From: a virus | Reading direction: 5' to 3' (one strand) | DNA length: 50,808 bases | Virus record (IMG/VR): IMGVR_UViG_3300034137_000033 | Location: 1-50,808 of that record | Part shown: positions 7,784 to 16,257 of the stretch, in pieces | How positions within the stretch are numbered: position 1 is the first letter of the stretch | How the letters are laid out: each line of letters opens with the position of its first letter | Translations under genes and position numbers: made by a program | Notes under the pieces: model-generated | What the model was told of the DNA's origin: nothing | Database searches by the model: none | Seen by the model: the letters and a program-made list of their open reading frames with translations, nothing else

Positions 7784-9310
7784 ATGAGCTCTTTCGGGAA
7801 CCTTACGCAGATCGCTAAGGCGACTAGGCGCGTCCTATGGGAACCCATCCCCGGCGCAGGTGGTGGGCTCAGCTCTCAAGGCATGCTGCTCATCACCGGC
7901 CAACCTCGGAACCTGGTCAAAGAGGTTCTGTTTCATGGGTCTCGGGGTAACGGGAAGTCGGAATGTCTGTTGATGGCTTTCGGTCAACATGTTGGCCAAG
8001 GTTGGGGCAGCTACTGGCGCGGAGTGATCCTGCGTCGGCAGTTCTCGTCCCTGAAGGACTTGATCGTCAAGAGTCACAGGCTTTTCCCAAAGCTGTTCCC
8101 AGGAGCTACGTACAACAAGTCAATGCGCGAGTGGACGTTCCCGACCGGTGAAGTTCTGATCTTCGATTACATCGAGAAAAAGGAGCAGTACGAGGCGAAG
8201 TTCCACGGCCAGGAATACAGCTTTATCGGCTGGGATGAGCTCACGACTTGGGCTACGGACGAGATCTACGAGTCCATGATGTCGACGCTCCGGACGTCCT
8301 ACCAGCCCACCAAAGCCCAGCCACTCATGCCACCCCTGCAGGTCAGGTCGACCACGAACCCCTGGGGTGTCGGTAAGCGCTGGGTTAAAGCCAGGTTTAT
8401 TGACGGCAAAATCAGCGGTCAGATTGAGTACAAAAATGGGCAGCGCGACAAGTGCGCGATTTTTGGCACGGTGTTCGAAAACCCGCATTTGAATGACGAG
8501 TACAAGCATTGGCTCCGGACGATCAGTGACCCTGCGAAGCGTGCGTCGTGGCTGCTAGGGGATTGGGAAGCTGTCGATGACACTGCGATGTTCGCGGCGC
8601 TCTGGAAGAAGGATGTGTTGCTCATGCAGCCATTCACGATCCCAGCGCACTGGAAAGTCGAGCGCTCCTTCGACTACGGGCAGTCCACACCTTTCTGTTG
8701 CCTTTGGACGGCTGAGACTAATGGCGAGTCTGTCTTAATCAACGGCAAGCCCTTCTGCCCACCCAAGGGCTCGATCATCGTCGTTGGTGAGGATTACGGC
8801 ACCCCCCTCAATCCAGACGGTACTCAGCAGAAGCGTGACCTCGGTCTGTTCATGAGTGCCGGCAATATTGGCAAACGTCTCAAGCAACGTGAGCTGAAGC
8901 TTCAGGAAACCATTCTGCAGAACCATCCGAAGGTCACTCCAGGCCCAGCTGACAATCAAATTTATAACGGCAGCAAGGTTGATCAGGGTAGCGCTCCTAC
9001 AGTTGCGAAAGATCTAGCTGCAGAAGGCATGACCTTTGTGAACTCGGACAAATCGCCGGGCTCAAGGGTGACAAGTGCCCAGCTGATGTTTGGTCGTTTG
9101 CAAGCAACTATTGAGCAAGATCCTGGTAAGCCACATATCTACTTCTTCACTAACTGTCGCTTCCTGAACTCGTCACTTCCTGAACTCCAGCGTGATGAAG
9201 ACCAGTTGGATAGCGTATCTAAGTGCGGGGATGACCATGCCTGGGATGCTCTCGCATATCGATTAACCTGGAAGCGCCCAGTAACTTCAATTCAACAAGG
9301 CATTCGCTAG
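7784..9310 (+). CDS. Terminase large subunit
   Basis: This 508-aa protein is a full-length packaging motor. Walker A GSRGNGKS lies at 52-59, Walker B FIGWDE ends at D151/E152, and coupling motif STTNPWG lies near 185. The C-terminal nuclease has an acidic DYG near residue 290 and a final DDHAWDALAY segment. It cuts concatemeric DNA and drives it into the prohead through the portal. The ATG follows GAAAGG. The ~105 nt between the peptidase-like gene and this start hold no convincing gene. Confidence 0.93.
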   Translation: MSSFGNLTQIAKATRRVLWEPIPGAGGGLSSQGMLLITGQPRNLVKEVLFHGSRGNGKSECLLMAFGQHVGQGWGSYWRGVILRRQFSSLKDLIVKSHRLFPKLFPGATYNKSMREWTFPTGEVLIFDYIEKKEQYEAKFHGQEYSFIGWDELTTWATDEIYESMMSTLRTSYQPTKAQPLMPPLQVRSTTNPWGVGKRWVKARFIDGKISGQIEYKNGQRDKCAIFGTVFENPHLNDEYKHWLRTISDPAKRASWLLGDWEAVDDTAMFAALWKKDVLLMQPFTIPAHWKVERSFDYGQSTPFCCLWTAETNGESVLINGKPFCPPKGSIIVVGEDYGTPLNPDGTQQKRDLGLFMSAGNIGKRLKQRELKLQETILQNHPKVTPGPADNQIYNGSKVDQGSAPTVAKDLAAEGMTFVNSDKSPGSRVTSAQLMFGRLQATIEQDPGKPHIYFFTNCRFLNSSLPELQRDEDQLDSVSKCGDDHAWDALAYRLTWKRPVTSIQQGIR

Positions 9311-9336
9311 TCTCAGAAGTTTGTCGTCAAACAAAG

Positions 9337-9367
9337 TACAATAGTTGTAGCCAAATAATAATAAGAA
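9337..9367 (+). promoter_or_regulatory. TACAAT-N11-AATAATAATAAGA leader unit before the portal gene
   Basis: TACAAT (9337-9342) is followed after exactly 11 nt by AATAATAATAAGA (9354-9366) and then AATAGG as ribosome-binding site. It is identical in spacing to the unit at 5961. Confidence 0.65.
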
Positions 9368-9379
9368 TAGGCGCTATAT

Positions 9380-10690
9380 ATGTCCGTTAGTCAGCGCTCC
9401 ATGCGCAGTCAGAAAGATTACGAAATCAGGAAAGTAATTCGCACACTTCAAGGTGGAACTGTGGCGATCCGGGCTGCCGGGATTGAGTATCTGCCCAAAG
9501 AGCCAGGCGAAACACCGGAAGCTTATCGACGACGCTTAAACAGGTCTTTCTTAACCAACTACTTCCAGCGCACTGTTGCCAACCTGGCATCGAAACCGTT
9601 CAGTATGCCGGTAGGTATCAAAAGTGAACGTTACCCAGAGCTTGCTGCTGAGTATCTGGCCGATGTGGATGGCCGAGGCACCAGTGCTACAACTTTGGCC
9701 CATGCCTGCACCGCTGATGCCGTAGCTATGGGGTCGACGTTTCTGGCCGGCGATTGTGCCGTCAACGGTGGTAGGCCTTACCTCTACCTTCTACCTGGCG
9801 AAAATATCCTTGCTGCGCGTAAGAACGAGGATGACAAGCTCATTCACATTCGCATCCTGGAAACAGCAGTCGTCCAGGACGGCCAATGGGGTGAAACGGA
9901 AGTGAAGCGCGTAAGGGTGTTCGACCGCGAGGGTGACGTTGTTACGTGGTCGCTTTACGACGGTGAGACTGATGCCCCAATCGTTCTGGATCAGCCGTTT
10001 GCTCTCAAAGAGATCCCAGTAACGCCCATCCATGCTGCCGAGGCCATTGCGTCTGATCAACTGCAGGCTCCGCCGCCTCTGTTGGATCTGGCGTACATGA
10101 ACGTTCAGCATTATCAAGAAAGCTCAGATCAGTCGAACATCCTCCGCATCGCTCGCGTGCCGGTGCTCTTCGCTTCTGGGGTTGCTGATGATGCTGCGAT
10201 CACAATCGGCTCGGAATACGCCATCAAAGGAGACGTGGGAGCTGATCTAAAGTATGTCGAGCACTCGGGTGCAGCGATTGGCGCAGGTCGTGACTCACTC
10301 AAAGACCTGGAAACCAAAATGGAGTCTTATGGGCTGGGTCTGCTCGAAAACAGCGGTGTTGCGCAAACTGCCACAGGCCACGCGCTGAGGGCCGGAGAAA
10401 CAAATAATAGGATCGCGATGCTTGCACTCAGCGTCGCTAACGCCCTGGAAGTCGGTCTGGGCTGGGTCGCCTATTTCAACAAGATTGCTGAGCCAGATTT
10501 TCAGGTTCATGTCGACACTGAGTACGGAATCAGCACTACCTCGGAAGACCTGACGGCACTGGCGAACGCTCGCACCATGGGTGATTTGTCGAGGGAAGAC
10601 TACCTGCAGGAGATGAAGCGCCGTGGCATTCTGCGTAACGAGTTCAGCCTGGCTGACAATGAGGACAGGCTCTCAGTTGAGCTAGCCTGA
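9380..10690 (+). CDS. Portal protein (DUF4055-like)
   Basis: This 436-aa protein lies directly after the large terminase. It shows the pattern of the DUF4055 portal family: an N-terminal YLPKEPGETPEAYRRRL segment, an FQRTVANLASKPF stretch, and a long mixed core ending in repeated helices. It would form the ring at the unique head vertex through which DNA passes. The ATG follows the repeated leader and AATAGG. A strong hairpin lies just beyond its stop (10697-10723). Confidence 0.8.
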   Translation: MSVSQRSMRSQKDYEIRKVIRTLQGGTVAIRAAGIEYLPKEPGETPEAYRRRLNRSFLTNYFQRTVANLASKPFSMPVGIKSERYPELAAEYLADVDGRGTSATTLAHACTADAVAMGSTFLAGDCAVNGGRPYLYLLPGENILAARKNEDDKLIHIRILETAVVQDGQWGETEVKRVRVFDREGDVVTWSLYDGETDAPIVLDQPFALKEIPVTPIHAAEAIASDQLQAPPPLLDLAYMNVQHYQESSDQSNILRIARVPVLFASGVADDAAITIGSEYAIKGDVGADLKYVEHSGAAIGAGRDSLKDLETKMESYGLGLLENSGVAQTATGHALRAGETNNRIAMLALSVANALEVGLGWVAYFNKIAEPDFQVHVDTEYGISTTSEDLTALANARTMGDLSREDYLQEMKRRGILRNEFSLADNEDRLSVELA

Positions 10691-10696
10691 CGATCT

Positions 10697-10723
10697 GTGG
10701 CCTACTGCCAGCTGGTAGGCCAC
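10697..10723 (+). terminator. Hairpin after the portal gene (no T-run)
   Basis: GTGGCCTA (10697-10704) and TAGGCCAC (10716-10723) form a perfect 8-bp stem that can extend by two pairs around a short loop. There is no T-run, so it may protect the mRNA end or attenuate rather than terminate. An in-frame GTG for the next gene falls inside the stem and is unlikely to be used. Confidence 0.45.
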
Positions 10724-10738
10724 AGGACACGGACAGCT

Positions 10739-11455
10739 ATGATTCCCGACGCATTCACTCATGATGATCAGCCGGTCTACGCAGGCGACTACACCACTGC
10801 ACAATGGGACGCCCTGAAGGCCCAGAGCCTTGAAAACCCATTTGCATTCAAAATGGGGTGTTGCTCGTCCCGTGCGGTTCTCAAGACCAGCATCAACGGC
10901 CTGCAGTTCTTCGCTCACTACTCAGACGAATGCGCTACTGCACCGGAGACCAAATGGCACATCGCCGGTAAAGACATGGTTCTCGGCGCGCTCAACCTCT
11001 ACGGGGTGAATCCACGTGTGGAAGTGCCAGGTGGTACAGGAAAGGATCGGTGGAAGGCTGACGTGTACTTCGAGGTCGGTGACCGCAAGATTGCCATCGA
11101 ACTCCAACGTTCGTACCAACACCTTCGAGATTTCGTTCGTCGTCAGGAGCGGTACGAACGTTATGGCGTCGAGTGTTACTGGCTGGTCAGGGATGAGGTG
11201 GCCAAGCCTTTAAGTAAGTCGATTATGCGTAAACGCTGGATTGAAGAATTCAACAGGATGATGCCTCCGGACGGTTTCTTTGTGACTCTACCGACGTTCT
11301 TCTTCGGCATTCTGAACCCCGAAGCTGATGTTCGTGTGAATGTCCATTCGCCCAGGCTGTCCACGAGTCACTTCGAATTGCTTGCCGCAATCTTCCACAG
11401 AGATCTCCGCTGGAACGGTAAGCACTGGTCTATCACTCCGGATGCAGCTATGTAA
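10739..11455 (+). CDS. CoiA-like PD-(D/E)XK nuclease
   Basis: This 238-aa protein contains WKADVYFEVGDRKIAIELQ, a PD-(D/E)XK-type core with an aspartate and an ExQ variant. It is followed by a helix rich in R, Y and E and by GVECYWLVRD. This matches the competence protein CoiA-like family. Two cysteines near residue 40 (MGCCSSRAV) precede it. Its role in the phage is not known; related genes occur as phage cargo and may act on recombination intermediates. I prefer the ATG at 10739 because an upstream GTG lies in the hairpin. The ribosome-binding site is weak (AGGACACGGA). Confidence 0.6.
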   Translation: MIPDAFTHDDQPVYAGDYTTAQWDALKAQSLENPFAFKMGCCSSRAVLKTSINGLQFFAHYSDECATAPETKWHIAGKDMVLGALNLYGVNPRVEVPGGTGKDRWKADVYFEVGDRKIAIELQRSYQHLRDFVRRQERYERYGVECYWLVRDEVAKPLSKSIMRKRWIEEFNRMMPPDGFFVTLPTFFFGILNPEADVRVNVHSPRLSTSHFELLAAIFHRDLRWNGKHWSITPDAAM

Positions 11456-11513
11456 CCTGTATTCCACCTGGCCTTTTCCCTATACTCGCTACACTAAATA
11501 TCTGAGGTGTTAT

Positions 11514-11885
11514 ATGTCCCGTCTTGCTGAATTCCGTCAACTCGAAAAACACCTGGCTGAGCAACTTGCCGCTCTTGAAGCCATGAAAGGCGACGAAGGC
11601 CTGAAAAAAGAGGTGGAGTTCGAAACCAAGCTGCGCGCTTTGCTCGCTGAATACAGCTACAGCCTTCGCAACGTGGTCGCTATCCTTGACCCACAGGCCT
11701 CGACCCGCCGCGCTCCAGCAGCTGCTGAATCGAAGGTAGGCACTCGCAAGCCGCGTCAGGTCAAAATCTACAAAAACCCGCACTCGGGTGAAGTCGTCGA
11801 AACCAAGGGTGGAAATCACAAAGTTCTGAAAGACTGGAAGGCTGAATTCGGCGCCCAAGAAGTGGAATCTTGGTTGGCTCAGTAA
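11514..11885 (+). CDS. MvaT/MvaV-family H-NS-like xenogeneic silencer
   Basis: This 123-aa protein has the MvaT plan. An N-terminal coiled coil includes KKEVEFETKLRALLAEYSYS, then comes a basic linker (TRKPRQVKIYKNPHSG), and the C-terminal DNA-binding segment contains ETKGGNHKVLKDWK. The GGNHKxLKxWK signature is diagnostic. MvaT proteins oligomerise on AT-rich DNA, silence foreign genes and regulate prophages in Pseudomonas. A phage copy could modify host silencing or control the prophage itself. TGAGG precedes the ATG and a strong terminator follows, so it may be the last gene of the packaging transcript. The family call is secure. Confidence 0.9.
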   Translation: MSRLAEFRQLEKHLAEQLAALEAMKGDEGLKKEVEFETKLRALLAEYSYSLRNVVAILDPQASTRRAPAAAESKVGTRKPRQVKIYKNPHSGEVVETKGGNHKVLKDWKAEFGAQEVESWLAQ

Positions 11886-11907
11886 GACTGTTTGAGTACA
11901 AACAATC

Positions 11908-11929
11908 AGGGCCCCGCAGGGCCCTTTTT
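11908..11929 (+). terminator. Terminator after the mvaT-like gene
   Basis: AGGGCCC, a CGCA loop, GGGCCCT and a T-run. The 7-bp stem is perfect. It lies between convergent genes (mvaT-like rightward, HEPN leftward). Confidence 0.92.
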
Positions 11930-11934
11930 GCTAA

Positions 11935-12639
11935 CTACGGTTTAGGGCAAAGTGCTTCCGCGATGCTTTCCAGGCTGCTTATATAAAAAGATAGTCGACT
12001 GATTGCGTTCAGCTTGTGGCTGGAGCATAGAAAGTACCCGACCTTCTCGATATTGTTTGTCTTTCTCTTGAACTCAACTGGCAGGTCGGGATTCGCCAGA
12101 GCGGTTTGCATGGTTTTTTGGGCTGCAGTGCTGCGATGTGCCAGGAAGTTACGCACGCTCTTTGTGGTATCGATAAGCGCGTAATTGGGTTTCGGCATCG
12201 AGTTGAAAAAACCCTTGTGCTTGACACTCAGCCACAGCCCGGCGCGCTTCTTCATCTCAGATTCATGCGGGAAAGTGACGTTATATTCATTTGGGTCAAG
12301 AATGGTTCTGATCTTTTCCAGACTCAGATGGGACTTGATTTCCTTCGACGTGAACGTTATCGCACGCTTGCCAAAATCATCCTCACTGGAAAGCTGCATC
12401 GAGCTCGTCATTGCCTGGACAAACACGTCCGGATCTTTGTTGATGTACGCAACAAAAAGATCGCTGATAAAGCCCTCTAGGAGGATGGACGCGCCAAGGA
12501 ATGTGTATTCGGCCACCAAGTGTTTCTGCGAGGTCGTGACCCCAACCCCAGGAACATTGACCGCGTTGAAAACCTCCTGGATCTCTTGAAGACCTGAGAG
12601 GAAATCCTTTTTGATGTTTTGTGGATCTGCTGTACGCAT
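11935..12639 (-). CDS. HEPN-domain protein, candidate abortive-infection RNase
   Basis: This 234-aa all-helical protein carries RNFLAH at residues 163-168, the RX4H motif of catalytic HEPN ribonucleases. The N-terminal half (GASILLEGFISDLFVAYI) resembles the RiboL-PSP/MAE_28990 HEPN group. HEPN proteins often act as RNA-cleaving toxins in phage defence or toxin-antitoxin pairs. It is leftward inside a rightward region, alone, with its own start (GGAAG before the ATG). No partner antitoxin is adjacent. The motif is seen; the defence role is inferred. Confidence 0.62.
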   Translation of the reverse strand: MRTADPQNIKKDFLSGLQEIQEVFNAVNVPGVGVTTSQKHLVAEYTFLGASILLEGFISDLFVAYINKDPDVFVQAMTSSMQLSSEDDFGKRAITFTSKEIKSHLSLEKIRTILDPNEYNVTFPHESEMKKRAGLWLSVKHKGFFNSMPKPNYALIDTTKSVRNFLAHRSTAAQKTMQTALANPDLPVEFKRKTNNIEKVGYFLCSSHKLNAISRLSFYISSLESIAEALCPKP

Positions 12640-12716
12640 AGCTTCCGTGCATTCCCGAGCTGAGTGATGGCTTTAAGCCAGATCCGCCAATCCTAACCTC
12701 AAAATCTGGAAATTGC

Positions 12717-13997
12717 TCATGTAGCCTGAAACCGCATCAGCTGATTGATGGACGTCGTGTAGCTCTGGCTCATCATCTCCCGCTTCATTGCCCACCCTGC
12801 ACTCAACGGCATCCTCCCTGAGTGCAGCGTGTTCTTCCCGAACTTTCCATTGATCCTGTCGAGCACTGTCATCAGTTCGTCAGTCTTGGCTGGCTGACTC
12901 TCCGTGAACAGGTCACCCGTGAATTCCCCACGCTTGCGCAGATCCATCAGCAGGATCTCAGCCTTGCTATACCGAAATCCATCCCTCCAGATAACCGCCA
13001 GACCCTCCATGGCCGCGTTTGTTAGCAAAAGCACGTCGTCAGTTGGATACGGTGGATGGCACGTCACTGAGTTCGCGTATTTCGGGCCGTCGCCGAATGG
13101 TGAGGTTCTGATTGCAAGGCGAAACACTGCGGTGAGTGATGACTGCTTGCGGAGCTTCTGGGTTGCCCGGTGCATGTACGTCGCCACGGCCTCCCGCATG
13201 GCCTCGATGGTGGTGACGCGCTCACCGAACATCCGGGATGTACAGATGGCCTGGCGGTCGGGTTCGGCCTCTTGGAGCTCTATGCAAGGTTCGCCAGTGA
13301 GTTCACGGACAGTGCGTTCCAGGACTACACCGTATCGCTGCCGGATGGTCTTTGCGTTCGTGTTTGCGAGCTGCCAAGCGTTCGTGATGCCCTCGGCCTC
13401 AAGCTTCGCAGAAATGCGGCGACCAACTCCCCAGACTTCCTGCGTGGGCATGCGCTTTAGTAGCCATTCGACGGCGTGATCGGCACGCAGATCAACAACC
13501 CCACCGGTTCGATCCTTGTATAGCTTGCTCGCGTGCTGGGCAGCCTTGGCCAATGTCTTCGTGTGACCGATGCCAATGCCCACCGGCATTCCCGTCCATT
13601 GCCTTACTCGTGCCTGGATCGACCGGGCGAAGTCGCCAACTGGTTCAGGTAGGCCGGTGAGATCAGCAAAGGATTCGTCGATTGAGTACACCTCGACCCT
13701 CGGCACCATGCTTTCAATGGTCTGCTGGACTCTGGTCGAGATGTCGCCGTAGAGCTCGTAATTGCTCGAAAACGCGACTATCCCATTCGCCTGCAGGCTG
13801 TCGCGGATCTTGAAGTACGGGTCACCCATTTTGATTCCAAATGCCTTGGCTTCTGGCGTCCGGGCAATCACGCAGCCATCGTTGTTCGAGAGGACGACCA
13901 CCGGCACTGTCCTGAGCTCCGGGCGGAACAGGCGCTCACAGCTGCAGTAGAAGCTGTTGCAGTCGATGAGTGCGTAGGTCGGCCTATCAAGGGACAT
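12717..13997 (-). CDS. umuC: DNA polymerase V catalytic subunit UmuC (RulB-like)
   Basis: This 426-aa protein is a full-length Y-family polymerase of the UmuC type. It begins [17 protein letters not shown], then [20 protein letters not shown], with the catalytic DESF within [12 protein letters not shown] near residue 105. It performs error-prone bypass synthesis after DNA damage. Its start overlaps the end of umuD by 11 nt, so the pair is translationally coupled under the LexA box at 14438. Such rulAB-type cassettes are common Pseudomonas mobile cargo and can raise host UV survival and mutation. Confidence 0.95.
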   Translation of the reverse strand: MSLDRPTYALIDCNSFYCSCERLFRPELRTVPVVVLSNNDGCVIARTPEAKAFGIKMGDPYFKIRDSLQANGIVAFSSNYELYGDISTRVQQTIESMVPRVEVYSIDESFADLTGLPEPVGDFARSIQARVRQWTGMPVGIGIGHTKTLAKAAQHASKLYKDRTGGVVDLRADHAVEWLLKRMPTQEVWGVGRRISAKLEAEGITNAWQLANTNAKTIRQRYGVVLERTVRELTGEPCIELQEAEPDRQAICTSRMFGERVTTIEAMREAVATYMHRATQKLRKQSSLTAVFRLAIRTSPFGDGPKYANSVTCHPPYPTDDVLLLTNAAMEGLAVIWRDGFRYSKAEILLMDLRKRGEFTGDLFTESQPAKTDELMTVLDRINGKFGKNTLHSGRMPLSAGWAMKREMMSQSYTTSINQLMRFQAT

Positions 13998-14418
13998 GAT
14001 GGGTCAGGCTCCACGTAACGACGCCAAACACTTCGATCTCTTCAAGGCCCTGGATGGGCTGGTATTTTGGATTGTCAGAGCTGAGCATCCACCGGCCATC
14101 TTGCTGCCTATCCAACCGCTTCACGACAGGCTGGTTGTCGATGTACGCGACGATGACATTGCCAACCTGGGGTGTTCGAGCGCGGTCAATGATTAGCCTG
14201 GTGCAATTCAGAATGCCGGCAGGCGCCATGCTGTCGCCTTCAGTTTCTCCGAGCCAAACATGCGGAGCCCTTAGCTCGACGAGTTCGTCCAGTGAGATCG
14301 GGGGTTCGTAGTGATCAGCGGCAGGACTGGGAAAGCCCCCTGATGCTCTTCCGGAGAGAACATTAAGGAGACCTGGGAGCTCTGATTCGGTGATTTGACG
14401 TAGGCTGGTAAGGTTCAT
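13987..14418 (-). CDS. umuD: UmuD-like self-cleaving S24 protein (RulA-like)
   Basis: This 143-aa protein has the UmuD layout: a cleavage region [12 protein letters not shown] near residue 28, catalytic serine S63 in GDSM and lysine K100 in VVKRL. RecA-stimulated self-cleavage converts UmuD to the form that activates UmuC. There is no N-terminal HTH, so it is not a LexA or CI-type repressor. It heads a two-gene operon with umuC behind a LexA box. Confidence 0.93.
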   Translation of the reverse strand: MNLTSLRQITESELPGLLNVLSGRASGGFPSPAADHYEPPISLDELVELRAPHVWLGETEGDSMAPAGILNCTRLIIDRARTPQVGNVIVAYIDNQPVVKRLDRQQDGRWMLSSDNPKYQPIQGLEEIEVFGVVTWSLTHHVP

Positions 14419-14437
14419 GACGGGGTGCTTGCGAATA

Positions 14438-14453
14438 CTGGATAGGCATACAG
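14438..14453 (-). promoter_or_regulatory. LexA (SOS) box of umuDC
   Basis: CTG-N10-CAG with the sequence CTGGATAGGCATACAG lies 20 nt upstream of the umuD start. It matches the LexA consensus of gammaproteobacteria. SOS induction of umuDC is expected. Confidence 0.85.
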
Positions 14454-14481
14454 TACCCGCAAGCGATGAAGCTGGCTAGCC

Positions 14482-14775
14482 TCAGAGGTGCGAACGGCGC
14501 GGACTAACCCTGGCTGCGTAGCTAATGTAGGCAATCACACCAAGGGCGTAAATTGCGCTTGAAACTTTGTAGCACAGAAGCAGTGATTGTAAGCTAGCAA
14601 CAGCAGTCACCACCGGCGCAATCCAGAATGTAGCAAGTGAAAGACCAGTTAGTAAGACCGCCCCCTTAAATGTATGAAATCGCTCGAAAGTAGCCACGAC
14701 AATAAAGCCTGTGACCATAGAGCTCAAATACCCAATAGCGATAATAATTGCAGCGGTAAAAAACACTTCTTGCAT
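14482..14775 (-). CDS. Small integral membrane protein
   Basis: This 97-aa hydrophobic protein has about three membrane segments (near residues 6-30, 38-65 and 70-90) and a basic C-terminal tail (RVSPRRSHL). It matches no family that I recognise. AAAAGGAT precedes the start, within a copy of the AATAATAATAA leader at exactly 11 nt from a GATAAT box. Superinfection exclusion is one possible role for a small phage membrane protein, but nothing here proves it. Confidence 0.6.
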   Translation of the reverse strand: MQEVFFTAAIIIAIGYLSSMVTGFIVVATFERFHTFKGAVLLTGLSLATFWIAPVVTAVASLQSLLLCYKVSSAIYALGVIAYISYAARVSPRRSHL

Positions 14776-14783
14776 GATGAAAT

Positions 14784-14815
14784 CCTTTTATTATTATTGT
14801 TATAGATTAATTATC
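14784..14815 (-). promoter_or_regulatory. GATAAT-N11-AATAATAATAAAAGG leader unit (minus strand)
   Basis: Read leftward, GATAAT (14815-14810), an 11-nt gap and AATAATAATAAAAGG (14798-14784). The spacing is the same as in the units at 5961, 9337 and 32361, which shows that the pattern is used on both strands. Confidence 0.6.
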
Positions 14816-14928
14816 CCAAGGAGCTACTTGGCAAGCAAACTAATCTTGAAATATAGGAATAGACATTTTGTTGTAAAACCCCTCAATGCCCATCCAGCCG
14901 CTCTAAGCCTTTGTGTCGCTCCCAACTC

Positions 14929-15147
14929 TCAGCGACCGAATGGCTTCGGAATTGGGTTTCTACTTTGATTCAGCCTATCGGCCCGCTTACGATCTAACTC
15001 TCTATCAATGGATTCGAAAATTTGCGCATTGATTGATTCTCCCAAGCGAGCCACGCCCTTTTCAAATTCTTCTTTCCACTCGTCTGGTATCTCGAAGTTA
15101 ATATCATCGCTGTTTATGCGGCACTCAAAATATTTATGTTCGGCCAT
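14929..15147 (-). CDS. Hypothetical protein
   Basis: This 72-aa acidic N-terminal/basic C-terminal protein is not recognised (EIPDEWKEEFEKGVARLG in the middle, KRADRLNQSRN near the end). It appears soluble and helical. AAGGAAAA precedes the ATG. It belongs to a run of five small leftward genes (14482-15993) between umuDC and the exonuclease gene, a typical place for anti-host or anti-defence genes. Confidence 0.55.
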   Translation of the reverse strand: MAEHKYFECRINSDDINFEIPDEWKEEFEKGVARLGESINAQIFESIDRELDRKRADRLNQSRNPIPKPFGR

Positions 15148-15180
15148 TTTCAGTTTTCCTTAGTATTTGTTGTTGTCAAA

Positions 15181-15372
15181 CTAATCATCCCGGCGCACCA
15201 GGTCTTTGTATCGCTCTCTGCTCTCAATGATCTGGTCGCGAAGCTCCTCAGGGTCGATGCTCATACAACCTCCAAGGGGCACCTGGAGGGTTTTAAGTGA
15301 GTTAGCGGCTAGGATGAACTGCTCTTCCTGGCGATCCCAGACGGTCTTAGGTCGACGCGAGAAGAGCTTCAT
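15181..15372 (-). CDS. Hypothetical protein
   Basis: This 63-aa protein is not recognised. It has a basic start (MKLFSRRPKTVWDRQ) and a charged C-terminus (RERYKDLVRRDD). GGAGAAA precedes the ATG. Its start overlaps the end of the upstream gene by 26 nt, so the two are probably co-translated. Confidence 0.55.
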   Translation of the reverse strand: MKLFSRRPKTVWDRQEEQFILAANSLKTLQVPLGGCMSIDPEELRDQIIESRERYKDLVRRDD

Positions 15373-15622
15373 TGTCTTTTCTCCAATCTGGAATCCATGA
15401 CAAATCAGCGTCCGGGCTCAGCGCCTTGAGATTGTCCCGAACCAAATCTTGCACGGAATACCGCTCAAAGTTGAACTTCAAGACCTCATGAAGTCGGCTT
15501 GCAATTTCCTTACGATCTTCGACGTTGAATTGTTCCAAAGCCTTAAAAATACAGGCGGCACTGCCTCCTGCTAACTCAAAAAGATTGGCGTGAACTCTGC
15601 TGTAGCTTTCAATGATATCCAT
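15347..15622 (-). CDS. Hypothetical protein
   Basis: This 91-aa protein is not recognised. It is predicted helical and acidic and ends in WIPDWRKDNEALLAS. AGGAAAA lies before the ATG. It overlaps the next gene by 26 nt and follows the 120-aa gene by 8 nt, which supports one leftward operon. Confidence 0.6.
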   Translation of the reverse strand: MDIIESYSRVHANLFELAGGSAACIFKALEQFNVEDRKEIASRLHEVLKFNFERYSVQDLVRDNLKALSPDADLSWIPDWRKDNEALLAST

Positions 15623-15630
15623 GTTTTTTC

Positions 15631-15993
15631 CTATAGACCTAGCTGAATGGCAGCTTCTTTGTATTCCGCATCATCAACAATACTTAACTCAAGCTTCACC
15701 ATGGGATCGTTTTTGCCGCTCCAGTCGCAAAGATTGATGTTGCCGTACGAGCCCGTATGAATTTCACGGCAGTCAACTCTGCTGATGAAACCATTGGTGA
15801 TCAAATAAAGCATCAGGCCGTCTGGGCCGTTTCCTGTTTCATAACCGTTTGCCACTTGCTCAGCAACCACTGACAGATCAAAGTTACTGCGGCAGATGAA
15901 TGGGCCTGAGTACCCGTAGTCTGAATACTCCTCACTAGACAAAATTACGAGTTGGTTTTTTGAGAGCTTGAAATTGTTGTTCGCCGTTTGCAT
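15631..15993 (-). CDS. Hypothetical protein, first gene of a small leftward operon
   Basis: This 120-aa soluble protein of mixed alpha/beta character is not recognised (LVILSSEEYSDYGYSG, later DLSVVAEQVANGYETG). AAAAGGACAAGG precedes the ATG. It heads the chain 15993-15181. A weak CATACT -10 may lie about 30 nt upstream. It is divergent from the gene at 16258. Confidence 0.6.
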   Translation of the reverse strand: MQTANNNFKLSKNQLVILSSEEYSDYGYSGPFICRSNFDLSVVAEQVANGYETGNGPDGLMLYLITNGFISRVDCREIHTGSYGNINLCDWSGKNDPMVKLELSIVDDAEYKEAAIQLGL

Positions 15994-16257
15994 TAACCTT
16001 GTCCTTTTACGATTGCATGTCTTTAGTATGCAAAAGGAGGTGGTGCGACGTATATATGATTATTCAACCAGTAATGAGATTTTCCTGTATATAGAGCTGA
16101 AACCCCTGAAAGCACAGATGCGTATCCCAGCAGAATACTCTTAAAATAACTACCGCAGTTGCTTTGCTAACAAACCCTTGGACTGGATTCCTGCCAATTG
16201 ATAGAATAGATGGCCTATCGCTGGTAGCTGCGAAAGATCCGGGCGAGGAATTAATAG

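Noticed and set aside
7515-7787. Rightward open frame of 90 codons between peptidase and large terminase genes
   Set aside because: Mostly overlaps the peptidase-like gene in another frame; cysteine- and arginine-rich shadow composition and no start signals.
10697-10738. GTG start for the CoiA-like gene
   Set aside because: It lies inside a hairpin arm and has no ribosome-binding site.
13987-14418. UmuD-like protein as the phage repressor
   Set aside because: It has no DNA-binding domain, is coupled to umuC and has the UmuD cleavage pattern.
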